A stretch of 64,000 nt of DNA from Zeus faber (GCA_960531495.1 OY482850.1:2857584-2921583); one strand, 5' to 3'. Counted from the stretch's first letter, positions 22,330-33,498 are shown. Notes: generated by a model not told the origin, from the sequence alone. Made by a program: numbers and translations.

Positions 22330-22520
22330 CACACAACAAATTTCCACCGAAGATGCCTCTCCAAAAGCCCCGGGTCGAACCAGGTGTTGCTAAATCATCG
22401 TCTGCGAACAGCCCGAGTCCAGCAAAGCCTGGTCGCCGGTCCGCCGGATCCCTCTCCTGGTCGAGAAGGGGCCTACTCTGTGCTGGTAAGGTTACAAGGG
22501 GGTAGACATCAGGCCTCTGG
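22330..22520 (-). pseudogene. Gmr1-like protease remnant with a possible micro-inversion
   Basis: The minus strand reads QALLDSGCSQT near 22440-22405, with DSG as the aspartic protease active site, then a stop and a VRPGAFGEAS block. The segment that should precede it (GPPDPSPGREGAYSVLVRLQ) is found instead on the plus strand at about 22437-22518, directly next to it. That points to a local inversion of about 80 bp. The protease would have cut the Gag-Pol polyprotein. Confidence 0.55.
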
Positions 22521-22559
22521 CAGTTACTGTTGCCAGAGCAGTGATGACAGGAGGTAGTG

Positions 22560-22955
22560 AGGATGGGGAGATGATGGAGGAGTAGTCCCTACTTACCATA
22601 CCTCGCCTAAAGAGAAAAAAACAAGTAACATCGGCTCAGAGGTGAAATAAGTGCCAGGATGATCAAAAGGAAAATGCACAGAAATAAAGATGGAGTCTGA
22701 CTCCAGTATGGAGGAGGAACCTGCTGAGAGCAAGAGTCAGACCCCAGATGACAAGGTCACATGCAACCGTATGACCAGAGGTGCATATAGCATTGATTAA
22801 ATAAGCAGTTCCTGCAGAAAACAAGAAACCGGAAGGGTGTAAAAGTCTGAGAACATTTTGAAGAGTTATTGGTTTCCTCCGTCAGAACCCAGATGAGTAG
22901 CAAAGAAACAGATGGTTTTACAGATGAGGAGATGTTGAGATTAATAAAAAAGATA
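22560..22955. other. Unassigned
   Basis: No element or exon recognised. The ORF starting at 22869 owes its length to the CAG/CAA array that follows. Confidence 0.35.
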
Positions 22956-23335
22956 AAAACAGCAACAACAGCAGCAGCAGCAACAACAGCAGCAGCAACA
23001 ACAGCAGCAGCAACAGAAACAACAACTAAAACAGCAGCAGAAAAGCAGCAACAACAGCAACAACAGCAACAACAGAAACAGCAGCAATACCAGCAACAGA
23101 AACAACAGAAACAACATAAACAGGAGAAACAACTACAGCAGAAACAACAGAAACATCAGCAGAAACAACAACAGCAACAAATGAGACAACAACAGAAACA
23201 AAAACAGCAGCAGCAACAGAAATAATAACAATACCAGCAGCAACAGAAACAACAACAACACCAGCAGCAAAAACTAAAACAAAAGCAAAAAAAACGACAA
23301 CAACAGCTGCAACAACAGTAGCAACAACTAGCGCC
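22956..23335 (+). repeat. Imperfect CAG/CAA triplet array
   Basis: About 380 bp of interrupted AACAGC/CAACAG units. It reads as polyglutamine or polyalanine/threonine in three plus frames and as poly Cys/Val/Leu in the minus frames, so none is evidence of a gene. A second array lies at 23655-23815. Confidence 0.9.
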
Positions 23336-23572
23336 AGCCAAGCCAAAGTCCACGTTCTAAAATCCGAAAAACAGTTTAGGGAGGGTCAAAGCCAAAAAAT
23401 TGTAAGGATGCCACAGTGCGAACAGTCCAAAGTTCCTAATCCAAAATCAGGTAGAGTTCACCGGAACCAAAAATCTCAGTCAATAGTGTGCACCATCTCA
23501 TCTTAATCCAGTCGCAGTGCTTTAATTACGGGTCAAGTTTTTTTATTCAAACCCCGGGAGGGAGGTCCTTTT

Positions 23573-23612
<40 letters not shown>

Positions 23613-23654
23613 GAAAAACACACCCTCCTTATGATCCTAACACTATAATCTCAT
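23336..23654. other. Unassigned, with a (CT)n run
   Basis: Unassigned sequence between two CAG/CAA arrays, including a CT run at about 23576-23602. Confidence 0.4.
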
Positions 23655-23815
23655 AAAAGAAACAACAACAGCAGTAGCAGCAGCAACAGAAACAACAAGA
23701 ACAGCAGCAGCAACAAGACCAGCAGCAACAACAGAAACAAAAGCAACAACAGCAGTAATAGCAGCAACAACATAAACAACAGCAGCAGCAGAAACAGCAG
23801 CGGCGGCATGTTTTT
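23655..23815 (+). repeat. Second CAG/CAA triplet array
   Basis: About 160 bp of the same composition as 22956-23335. It abuts the truncated 3' end of the L2 LINE. Confidence 0.88.
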
Positions 23816-23819
23816 AAGA

Positions 23820-25960
23820 TGGTAGAGGACGGATTTTGTGATGTGATTGATAAGGCTCTAAAAAAATTAGTTCGCCGTCTATGATTACACCAAATCTTTG
23901 GCTTCATTAATACACTGAGTGAGGGAGTGTATGGGGAGTAGGTCATCAGGAGATAAGGATATGTACAGTTGTGAATCATCTGCATAATTTTGGTAATTTA
24001 TTTTATGTTTCTTTACAATATGTGCAAGTGGGAGCATAGAGGTTAAAGAATAATGGGCCCAGAATCGAACCTTGGGGCACTCCACATATAATATCCACTT
24101 TGTTCAACACAAAATCTCCAATGGACACAAAGAACTGCCTGTCCTGTAGGTAGGTTTCGAACCAGTTTAGAACCGGGCTAGATAGGCTGACCCATTTTTG
24201 TAATCTTGCTAATAAAATCTGATGATCAACAGTGTCAAAGGCAGCACTGAGATCCAGGAGAAGAAGAACAGATAGTTTTTTAGCATCAGTGTTTATGTGC
24301 AGATCGCTCAGAACTTTCATAAGTGCTGTTTCTGTGCTATGGTGAGGTCAAAAGCCAGACTGATAGGTGTCTAAAGGCTGTTTGAGGTAAGATAGTTGTT
24401 AAATTGAAGGTAAACTGTTTTATCAAGTTTTTTGCTGAGGAATGGCAGGTTGTAAAGTAGTAGTACTGTACTGTACTGTAGTGTCAGTACTGTAGTACTG
24501 TAGTTGGCAATAACTGTTGCATCGAGATCTCGTCTTCAGGAGTGGTTTAATGACAGCTGTTACAAATGCTGCGGAAAATATACCTGATTGTAGAGAGCCA
24601 TCTAAAATGTTCAATACCTCATGTGCTAGGCAGTTAAAAGCAGTTTTAAAAAATGTGGTAGGGAGAGGCTCCAGGCAGCAGGTTGAAGACCTGAGTTGAC
24701 CAACAAGATCATCCAGTCTTTTTATATCTGAGAGGACGAAGTGAGACATGGCAGCAGGCATGTTATTGGAAAACTGAAGGGTAGGTTCATTTCTGGATGT
24801 TGAGGCACTAATATTCTGTCTGATAGCTAAAATTTTGTTACTGAAGAATATAGCGAACCACTCACATTTTTCAGTGGAGAGCATCTCTGATGGGGTTGTA
24901 GATGTTGGATTAATAAGTCGATCAACAGTGGAGAAGAGCACTTTACAACTGTTAATATTTTCATTAATGATTTTAGAAAAGAAAGACTATCTGCCCTGTT
25001 TAATTTCTATATTTTATTGATTGAGTCTATCCTTGTAAATTTCATGATGAACCTGAAGTTTTGTCTTTCTCCATTTCCGTTCTGCCTGGCGACTCTCTTT
25101 CTTAAGCTGCCTAACAACCACTCCATTTCTTCAGGGGGCTTTTTGTTTTTCTATGTTTTTAGTTTTAACCAGTGCAATGATATCAAAGATATTTGGTATT
25201 TTGGACTTGAAGTTGTTCACAGGATCCTCAGTTGATAATGCCATGAACAGCGGTAACTCATTTACAATTCTCTTAAAGGTTTCAATGGTATTATTGTTAA
25301 TGGTATGTTTTTTAATTGTTCAGGTACCCCTCTGTTGTACAGGAAGAGCAGACTCGTCAAAGAACGGTGATCTGAAATAGCAACATCCATGACACAGGGT
25401 ACAGTAATATTAAGTCCCTTTTATATGACCAAGTCCAGAGTATGCCCCTTATTGTGGGTGGGTCCAGAAACATGCTGAGTGAAGTCAAATGCCTCTATAG
25501 GCTAGTGAAGTGTTGAGCATCTGGGTCTATTTGATTGTCAACATGAATATTAAAATCACCTGAGATAATTACACAATCATAATCAGTGGAGACCTTGGAC
25601 AGTAGCTCAGAGAACTAATTAAGAAAGCCACATTTAGATTTCGGTGGTTGATAGACAGTGATGATTAAATTCGGGGCACTGCAGTTTATAGATTTAGCAA
25701 GGTGTTCAAAAGACGTGAATTCTCTGAGGAGGATTTCCTTGCAGGTAGAGATATCAGAGAAGACTGCAGCTATTCCACCACATCTCTTATCAGCTCTAGT
25801 GGTTTGGATGAATTTGAAATTAGGAGGTGCTGTCTCAATGAGTGCAACTGTGCCATTTCTGTCAAGCCAGGGCTCAGTCAGTAGAGGGAAAACCAGTTTA
25901 TGGGTACTTACAAGGTATTTACTAAAAATGACTTATTAGTTCGTGACCTGATGTTTAATG
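23820..25960 (-). pseudogene. L2 ORF2 remnant: endonuclease and reverse transcriptase
   Basis: On the minus strand the endonuclease part (25960-25330) shows ADKRCGGIAAVF, an ISGDFNIHVD box near 25550 and a terminal AISDHRSL near 25370. These are APE-type catalytic blocks. The RT part follows: MSHFVLSDIKRL near 24750, LLDLSAAFDTVDHQILL near 24225 (motif A with its Asp), GVPQGSILGPLFF near 24060 and YADDSQLYISLS near 23975 (motif C, both Asp kept). The sequence jumps from a CINEAKDLV block to a LGVIIDGEL-like block near 23880, then ends. Many stops make it non-functional. Confidence 0.8.
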
Positions 25961-26156
25961 AAGCCATTTTTATTGTTCTGTGTGCATGGCTTTGCGGGGG
26001 ACTGATAGTTGCAGTCCAAACTGGTAGCAAATTGTTTAGATTCCGCTATGTTACAGGGAACTTATGTGATTTCGGTCTATGGTTTATAATTACAGGAATT
26101 TGTAAATCAGAGTGACAGTATTTATTGACAGTCAAGTGGATTGGACTCACCAAACA

Positions 26157-26405
26157 TCAGCAGTGAACAGAGGATTTCAGCGTAAATTCTATGTTCAAGG
26201 CAAGGAGATGTGATCCGTGAAAGTTTGGATGTAGTCCATCATATCTGAAGACGTTTGGACGGTTTAAGAAGGTGCCAAACTTGTCCACAAACGGTATATT
26301 GAGTGAGCAGCAGTATCCCTTCAGCCATGTGTGTAGCTGAAGGACACACGTGAATTTTACGTCTCCAAAGCTGGAACATTGCAGCGGGCGAGAGATGATG
26401 AACCG
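26157..26405 (-). pseudogene. L2 ORF1 remnant, SGNH esterase type
   Basis: The end of the frame reads FVDKFGTFLNRPNVFRYDGLHPN, then HGSHLLALN. The DGLHPN segment (about 26222-26241) corresponds to the catalytic Asp-x-x-His of SGNH-fold esterases, known to be encoded by ORF1 of some CR1/L2 LINEs. Only this C-terminal block survives; the catalytic Ser block is not visible. Known esterase ORF1 proteins bind RNA and lipids or chaperone nucleic acids. The frame runs on into the ERV-2 LTR, which is an accident of the junction. Confidence 0.55.
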
Positions 26406-26415
26406 GCGGTCCAAC

Positions 26416-26634
26416 AGCGGTCCCCCAAGGGAGGCGCTAACACTATAAAGGGGCATACACACAAAGAACTCCGGACATTCGCTGCGGACTGTGACTGCAC
26501 ACAAAGCTTAGAATCTCGCTGTGCACATTAAAACTAGTGTTCCCTCCATTTGCTTGCTAAAGAACTGCCATGAAAATAAAAACCAACGAAAGAATCCAAG
26601 CCTCATCTCATCTATAAAAGAAAAGAACACCGCA
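26416..26634 (+). repeat. ERV-2 5' LTR, truncated
   Basis: Matches 58060-58269: GCTAACACTATA with a TATA-like box near 26435, GACTGTGACTGCACACAAAGC near 26490, an AATAAAA polyadenylation signal near 26575, and the end AACACCGCA. The left part is gone, replaced by the L2 LINE. Confidence 0.85.
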
Positions 26635-26637
26635 AAT

Positions 26638-26655
26638 TGATGACCCCGACGTGAT
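26638..26655 (+). promoter_or_regulatory. ERV-2 primer binding site, tRNA-Trp type
   Basis: TGATGACCCCGACGTGAT lies three bases after the LTR. It matches the complement of the tRNA-Trp 3' end at 17 of 18 positions (recalled sequence). ERV-1 has the same spacing (AAT) and site type. Confidence 0.8.
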
Positions 26656-27456
26656 CTTCCAATGATGGAGCCAAGGCTGTTGGCCGAAGGCCGAGCGGGA
26701 CTGAACTCTCCTATGCGCATCCACTGCCAAGGTAAGCAGAGCCTTTTAAACTAAAAATGGTCCAAGGCCAAAGCCTCGGGAAGACCGTCACAAGTAAGCG
26801 ATAAAATTGTTTAATGATATGGATGATAAGAGAATAAATTAATTGAGGTTCAAGTAATTTAAAGTGGTATAAATAAAATCTGGGAGTTTGATAAAGCAAG
26901 CATTGGAGAAGGGCCGGGGGCCACGTCGGGTTGGGGATTCAGACAAAAGTTAAAAAACAGTTCGGGGAACTGGTGATTGGGGAATCATAGAATTCCGTAC
27001 AGGATACGGTAAAACAGCTCCGTAAGGGGAACGGTAACAGAATAGAATATAAATAAATAAGTACAAGTATACCGGTCCCGGGTTAGAAAGGTAAAAGATT
27101 AGTTGGTAAGAAAGTTCTTCTGAAAGGGAATGGAATGATAAGTTGGTAAAAGTGGAAGTGTAATGGTAAAATTGTGAAATGATGAACATGTTTAATTAAC
27201 AAAGAAAAGTGTGATAACTGCTGTGTTGTGTGTAAACCAGAAAATGCCAAATAAATGTAATCAGAAAATTATTTAGAAAAGTTTAACTAATGGTGGATCT
27301 TGTCGAGGCAAGATCTGACTCTTCCCCACTTTATGTCCTCATTCTGTGCTCGCTGGGGCCAGAAGGAGCAGGGCCGTGAAGACTGGCTAATTGTTAGCAC
27401 CTTAGCATAAAGAGGCCTTGGAAATCAGCATGTTAGCATAGGAACTACCTAGCGGC
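26656..27456 (+). other. ERV-2 leader
   Basis: About 800 bp of untranslated leader with no long plus-strand ORF. It would hold the packaging signal, but none can be identified by eye. Confidence 0.5.
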
Positions 27457-28990
27457 ATGGCTAGCATAAGCGCATTAGCTCAAAGCTTACGTTGTAAAAA
27501 AACAAACAAACAGATCTTAAGAATAAAACAGCGATCTGAGGAGTCTGGAAACAAGGCTGAGCATGACCCACTGGTGCCACCCCGCTTCCTTTCCCTACCG
27601 AAGCCAACCAAACTCACCAAACGGGAAAGAAAGGCGGAGAAACAAAAGAGACAGAATGACAAAAGACGAGAGGTGAAGGAAGGAGAATGGGTATACAGTG
27701 GGCAGAGGGGTCCTAATTCCTATGTACAGACCACCCAGAAGAAATCCGACAGCTCTGACTCAGAAGACTCACAGACCGACGATGCCAACCAGGCCTCCAA
27801 GAAAAAGGCAACTAAAAGGGAAAGAGGCGGTGGACCTGTGACCCGCAGCCAAACTGGATGTCTCACCGCTGACCCCGAGGTTGAGGACGGCCACAGCTAC
27901 ATTGGCGGAGACCCTGCGGACAGTGAATACTACTTTCAGCACGATCGCCCAAGCGGTACGAGAGGAAAGAGAAGGGCTCGGTGGGTCTGACATCAAAACA
28001 AATAAACAACCAGACGCAAAACCAGACTAAGGGCACAGCAAAAAAGGGGAGAAACAGGGGAGAAAACAGTGAAGTGTCGGAAGAAGAGGCGGGACCCTCC
28101 ACAGAGAGCCTCCACCTCCAAGCCGCAGTGCTCTCGGCAGGAAATCGACCAGGTGGACAGTTCCCCTAACTGGAAGTGCCTGGAGGGGATGGACGCGAGA
28201 CGTACGTCCCATGGAGTCACCGGGACATGAGTGGGTTGGAAGGAAAACTACTACCCCTACAGGCAGGAGCTATCCAATGGTCGAGAAAGTTCAAAGCAAT
28301 CACTGTAGTGGACAAACGGGCTATGGGAGACGTGAGAGCGATTTTAGCAGCAGCCAAAGGATCAATGGTACTGCGCCAAATTGAAGACGAGACGCGGACC
28401 AGCCGTCTCCCTGATTGAGAGCCATTCGACCCGCACCAACCACGGTTCTGGGGAGCACTGAGAAGCCTGTTCCCCACCAACGCCACCGCAGGCGAGACTT
28501 CAAGGCCTGTGCCCATGACCAGGAGTAGAACCCCATGCCTACATGACTAGAGCGGCGGAACTATGGGAGGACCAGTACGGAGAAAACCCCCAACACACTC
28601 CACTGGGCCTGGTGTTGTTCAAGAAAGCAGTTACCGACCGTCTCCTGACTAAAGTCCAAGATAAGTTAGAAGACATTGTGGATGTGGACCAAAAACCATA
28701 CACAGAGTGGATAGCAGCAGTGATGCATTACATGAAAAAGGACCTGAAAGAGCAGAAAACTCAGGAAGCGGAGACAATGGACCTCCAGTCGGACCCTCAA
28801 CGAGAGGACCCCATCCCAATGGGGGTGGGAGATGCTACGCCTGTGGCCAGGTTGGCCACTGGGCCAGAGACTGCCAGAACATTCCCACCAGAGGACCACC
28901 GAGGTCTCAACCACCCTACCGGCAAGGGATGTACCCTCAATGCGATCAGGATGAGTCACATGGAGAGTCGTGGGACTCCCACCAATAGAG
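27457..28990 (+). pseudogene. ERV-2 gag, frameshifted
   Basis: An ATG at 27457 opens 177 codons, lysine- and arginine-rich with a serine/acidic stretch near residue 100, resembling a matrix and linker region. After a stop near 27990 the capsid-like part continues in other frames. It includes 28543-28780, with LWEDQYGENPQHTPLGLVLF and YTEWIAAVMHYMKKDL, which fits the capsid C-terminal domain. The nucleocapsid zinc knuckle is at 28833-28874: C-YA-C-GQVG-H-WARD-C, a perfect CX2CX4HX4C. It lies in a different frame from the capsid ORF. Gag would have assembled the particle and packaged RNA. Confidence 0.75.
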
Positions 28991-29042
28991 GTGCCCGGAG
29001 GAGGGGACACTGGCAGTAGAAACGCACAGACATGAACAACCT

Positions 29043-29960
29043 ATGATCAGGTGCCTGGTGGAGCGCACCAACTTGACGTTTCTAGTCGACACCGGAGCCT
29101 CTTGCTCTTGCATCGGTGACCTCGGTACCACTATGCCATGTCCTCGTGCCAGAGTGACCTGCAGCGAAGAAGGGCTAAAAGTATACCTCCCAAATGGCCC
29201 ATCCCCGGACCCCCGAGAACAGATGATGTTCATAGCCGGATACCCAGAACCTCTGAACCTGGTCTCCATCACCATCTACTGGTCCAGACTACAACCCGGC
29301 CAATCCCAGGAGAATGGCCTATTCCAGACGTTTGCGCGATGGAAACAGTGGATCATCATGCAAGGCCCATACGAAGACCCATTGGACCCTCTACACTGTA
29401 CACTGGAAACAATTACAACAACAGACATCATCCTGGGAGAGGAAGGAGTGGCTGCTGTTGCCCTCCTCGCCCCGCAGCAACTCCTCTGGTATAAGCTCGC
29501 CCCTGAAAGCGCCCCTCACATCTGCCTGATGGTGACCAGTGGACACAAGGACAAACAATTAGGCCCAATGGTCAAGAGAGCACTAGACGTCCAACAGTGG
29601 CTACCCACTGACAACCCCCTGCTGCACACAAACAAAGAAGGCACCCTCTGGAGAATAAGTCACTCCAGCAGAGAAGTAGGACACAATGAACAATTGACCA
29701 GGGAGCGGGTCCAGCCAGAAAAAAAACGGCCCCACCGGACCAAGAGGTGGAACGCCTTATGGCAGCTCTACCACCCCACACCTGAACAACCGGACCCTAT
29801 GATGTGGGACACACTGCGCAGCATTGCATCACCATCAAACTACAACCACACGCCACACCAATTTGGAAACCTGCCTGCGATTCCCACAAGGAACGGTGCT
29901 CATTCAATACGTGGATGACCTGCTACTTGGGGTCCCGGACAAGGCTACCTGCCTGCCTTC
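29043..29960 (+). pseudogene. ERV-2 pol: protease and collapsed reverse transcriptase
   Basis: The 291-codon frame from 29043 begins with an aspartic protease (FLVDTGASCS, DTGA at 29088-29099). It then reads as linker and the start of RT (DVQQWLPTDNPLL near 29590). Most of RT is missing: the sequence passes almost directly to the YVDDLL catalytic box at 29908-29925, which lies in another frame. About 600 bp of fingers and palm have been deleted. The protease would have matured Gag-Pol, and RT would have copied the RNA. Confidence 0.75.
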
Positions 29961-30129
29961 CACCTGGATGTGTCAGAAAGGAAAGGATTCGTCTGCACTG
30001 TGCTATGGCAGACGCACTCAACAGGGCGGATTCAAAGTACTGACTTTTCACAGCTCCTCTCTGGACAACTCCGAAAAAGGGCTCCCCTTGTGTGGCCGCG
30101 CAAATTGTGGCAATAGCCAAAGCTATCGA

Positions 30130-30500
30130 CAAAACTGAGTATATCACCACTCAACACCCACTGATGTGCACACCTCCCACTGCATCAAGGCCTACATAAA
30201 TGCTCACGATTTCGCCCTCACAACTGTAACCAGAGAAGCCCGCCTGGCGGCCATTCTGTCCAAACCCTACATCTCATTCACCACCACAGGAGTCAACATG
30301 ATGGACGCACTGCCCACAGCGGATGATGGAATTCCCTATGACTGCATTCTCGCCATAAAAACAGCCCTGAAAGCGCGACCAAAACTCCGAGCAGAACCCA
30401 TCCCCGACCCATACCTAACACTGTACACGGATAGCTGCTGCTACAGAACCCCAGGAGGGTACATAGCACCCACTTACCAGATGGTGAACAAGGACACTGA
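30130..30500 (+). pseudogene. ERV-2 pol: RT connection and truncated RNase H
   Basis: An open frame (30166-30663) carries the connection domain (ALTTVTREARLAAILSKP, MMDALPTADDG) and the first strand of RNase H (YLTLYTDSCCYRTPGG, with the first catalytic Asp). The remaining RNase H acids are absent: after about 30490 the sequence jumps into the region before integrase. The same layout, with more of RNase H kept, is seen in ERV-1 at 4800-5600. Confidence 0.72.
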
Positions 30501-30557
30501 ACCCGCTTTCCCACTCATGAATGAACATTTCGGGGACATGCTAACCCAAGCAGGACC

Positions 30558-31720
30558 ATGCACCAATGGCTGGAGAAAGGAGCAGACAAGGATCCCCAGG
30601 AACTGTGGAGACATGGAGATGGATGCCCCGTCCTCTCAACGAGATGTCTCCTGTTCCTCCTAAGACACGAACATGGAAAAGGCCATAAGGGAAAGAAGAA
30701 GACGCAAGCCCGGATTGAACGCCATTGGTGGCATCCCTTCATCGCCCAAATGACAGCCCAATATGTTGGGGAGAGCCTAACATGTGGAGAATACAATCAA
30801 AGACCGGGATTCAACCGACCCAGGGGACATTTCCCAGTACCACGACTCCCATTTCAGGAAATCTACAACGACTACACAGACATGGAAGCGGACAACAGAG
30901 CGCACGGTTATCGATACCTATTAGTCGCAGTAGACCGTTTCTCCAGATGGATCGAGGCTACTCCAGCTAAGCATGAAGATGCGGAGACAGTAACAGCTCT
31001 CGAAATAATTCATTCCCCGATGGGGCAACCCCAATCTACTTTGCTCAGACAATGGCAGCCATTTTACTAGTACCCACTTAAGGACAGTAAGGGAAAATAT
31101 AGGAATAGAGCACCGGTATGGATCAGTCTACCATCCACAGTCCCAGGGCCTAGTAGAGAGAGCAAACCAGGCTGTAAATAACACAATAGGGAAACTTATG
31201 CGAGAGGAAAATCGAGCGCTGGTAACCAAGGTAGGAGAGTTGGCCACAGCCAGAAAGTTAACATGGGTGTCAGCATTGCCACTGGCGCTAACGGCACTAA
31301 GGTCTTCCCCTGGCAGTACCACTTGCTTGAGCCCCCACAAACTAATAACAGGTCAGCCTATACGGGCTCGCTATGCGCCGCCGGCCAAAGGGCCCCTACT
31401 GGATAGACTAGATGACGTAATGAGTGGATATCTGACTGCACTAACTCATGTCTCCCGAAGATTGTTCACACAGGTGGCCACCAGAGAAGAACCGGAGGCT
31501 CCAAGGCCTGTGGTGAATGCCGGAGACTGGGTGGGGGTAAAGAAACACAAGCGAAAGTGGCCTGAGGCCAGGTGGGAGGTATTGTAAAAGGTACTGCTGG
31601 CCACCCCCTTCTCAGTCTCAGTAGCAGGATGAGACGGAGCTAAGTGGCACCACCTCACTCAATGCAGCCCCACTAATCCCTCTACTAGAACCCTAGAACA
31701 GACTGCAGCGGTCTTATAGA
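30558..31720 (+). pseudogene. ERV-2 integrase
   Basis: Zinc-binding region near 30680-30800 (RHEHGKGHKGKKK...HWWHPF, with CGEYNQR where the Cys pair should be). Core with NDYTDMEADNRAHGYRYLLVAVDRFSRW near 30870-30950 (first Asp). The region of the second Asp near 31040 is frameshifted and lacks the usual DNG. The YHPQSQG-LVERANQ Glu region lies near 31125-31170. The C-terminal frame 31198-31587 ends in GDWVGVKKHKRKWPEARWEV, the gammaretrovirus-type block shared with ERV-1. There are breaks near 31070 and 31590. Confidence 0.8.
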
Positions 31721-31738
31721 GACTAGGTACTGGGGAGA

Positions 31739-33498
31739 ATGCAGGAGCCAAAAACACATAGACACTGGAAGGGGTGGAAAAGATATTTGGAAAGTAGGTG
31801 GATATTAGAACTAGTTATCTTAATCATAGTCCTCCCCATGGCCAGCTGGTTATCGGCAGTCAGTAAAAGAACTACTCCCGAGCCAATCAAAAGCCCCCCG
31901 ATAACTAAAATTAGAAGAAGTAAGGACCTACCGGAACTGGTAGTAGAGCCCAAAATTACACTGTCCGGATATTTAAACGTGTCCAACACGTTCACTTTCG
32001 ATTTCTGTGAGGTTGCAGATTGTGGGGGTTTGGTACAGCAAAAAAGTGGATAACTTTGGATAAGTATTTGTGTACATTGCCCTGGGGATACCCAGATCAT
32101 AAACGTCGGGTCATGGAGGACATGTGCCCAAGTTGGAGAAATGTGTACTGGGACATCGGGCCCACCTCATATAAAGAGAGCACAGGGGGAATATGGTATA
32201 CCCTCCAGGCGGCAGTAAGTTTGATCAAAGGCCCATTCATTGCGAATTGTCATGACCGATCCTGCAACCCCCTTTATTTGACCATTGGCCCATCAAATCT
32301 AACCAGTGGGTTGCCTAGCAGTGTGAGCATTAAAAAGGTCCAGACAAAACGAAGGTTCTTCGTGATCTTAGGGGCTGACATAACAGGAAAAGAGCCCCTG
32401 ACTCTCATTTTTATTGAAATAAAGCAAACCCCTGCCGTCGCTCAAACCACGGCCCTTGTAAAAGATAAAAGCGAAAAGGTAAAACGCCCTGTGAGCACCT
32501 CTCTAGAAGACAAATGGCCCATAGAAATGGGTATGGCGCCCAGGAATGATTGGTTAAAGTGGTTACAGTGGTTGGCGGCCATATATAACCTCACCGACTG
32601 CATTGCATGTGCAACCGCGAAACCAGCCCTCCGCCCGGTTCCCCTATGTCTAAATCCTTACAACCACGGGACCGGGTTTAATTGTATCTTGGCACTATTT
32701 ACCAACTCCACCACACCCTCAGACAGCACTTGTCTAGCCCTCCATTATAGGTACCGCTCCACCCCACCTCAGTTCGACCCCACTAATCATGGAGGCTTTA
32801 CTTGTTTTAGTCACTCCCCAAATGCAATCGCATCGCCTACTATAGAAGGTGTGATGCCCGGTGTCTCTTGCAATTCCGCCCGTTCCCTTCAGCCCAACGA
32901 TGCATTACATAAAATGGTTGCGGTCCGAGCCGATATCTGGTGGTGGTGTAACAGAGCCACCCTTTACTCTAAGCTCCCAACAAACTGGATGGGGACGTGC
33001 ACACCTATTCAGCTTATAATGCCCCTGTATATCCTGCCGGGTGGTACCAAGTTTACTAGCCAGGCTACCAAAGGACCACTCAAAGACTTGTTATCCCTTA
33101 GCCGCCATGAGCGCCATGTCAACCCAGGAGGGTCGTTTGATAAACATGTGTACATAGATGCGATTGGAGTGCTGCGCGGTATCGACAACCCCTGGACCCG
33201 GTGGTTAGAAAACGCGTTTGGAAGATGGAAAGGGATCTTTCTATCGGTGGCCATGTCCCTAGCGGTAGGAACCTTCCTGCTAGTGTTCCTTGGGTACTGC
33301 TGCATCCCATGTTGCCACACGTTGTTGACACGATGGATTACCACTGCTGTTGGTGGCCCACAGGCCAAGGCCCAGCTAGTGGCCTACTTAGATACCAGAG
33401 GTTATCGCCCTGTCCCCACTACCCCCTTCATCCCTGATCCAGCGGAAGCACCCGAAGATTGCATGTGGGACGACCCCCAACAGGAGGAGGTGGTTTAA
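31739..33498 (+). pseudogene. ERV-2 env, one frameshift and loss of the fusion core
   Basis: An ATG at 31739 starts a leader with a basic N-terminus and a hydrophobic segment (LELVILIIVLPMASW, residues about 24-38). This frame stops at 32053, but the surface-unit sequence continues in the next frame, open for 492 codons to 33498. That second frame has no ATG at its start (it opens on TTG), so a shift near 32025-32050 separates them. The long part is a Cys-rich surface unit with several N-glycosylation motifs, a RHERH cleavage-like site near 33100, a membrane span near 33230-33300, the CCIPCC motif and a cytoplasmic tail. The fusion peptide, heptad helix and CX6CC are missing at about 33180. 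It cannot be a fusogen in this form. Confidence 0.82.

Larger units (their letters stand above)
19887..22520 (-). mobile_element. Gmr1-like Gypsy LTR retrotransposon, pol region
   Basis: In minus-strand order, the decayed pol contains a protease remnant (22340-22450), integrase (22190 to about 21235), reverse transcriptase (about 21240-20540) and RNase H (20504-19887). Integrase therefore precedes RT, the reverse of the usual Ty3/Gypsy order and the same as Ty1/Copia. Deuterostome Gypsy elements with this order are known as Gmr1-like, first described from cod. I found no LTRs, so the copy is partial. There are several stops and frameshifts. Confidence 0.82.
23816..26415 (-). mobile_element. 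L2-clade LINE, 3'-truncated
   Basis: A minus-strand LINE with ORF1 (26400-26157) and ORF2 endonuclease and RT remnants (about 25960-23820). It interrupts or replaces the left half of the ERV-2 5' LTR. Its 3' end is lost at the CAG/CAA array. A GTACT-rich microsatellite (about 24456-24505) sits within it. Confidence 0.8.

Noticed and set aside
22869..23225. 118-codon ORF with a polyglutamine tract
   Set aside because: Its length comes from the CAG/CAA array, which is open in every frame on both strands; no conserved domain.
32020..32022. Initiator of the long env frame
   Set aside because: The codon is TTG and the frame continues a surface-unit sequence that starts at the ATG at 31739; it is a frameshift boundary, not a start.
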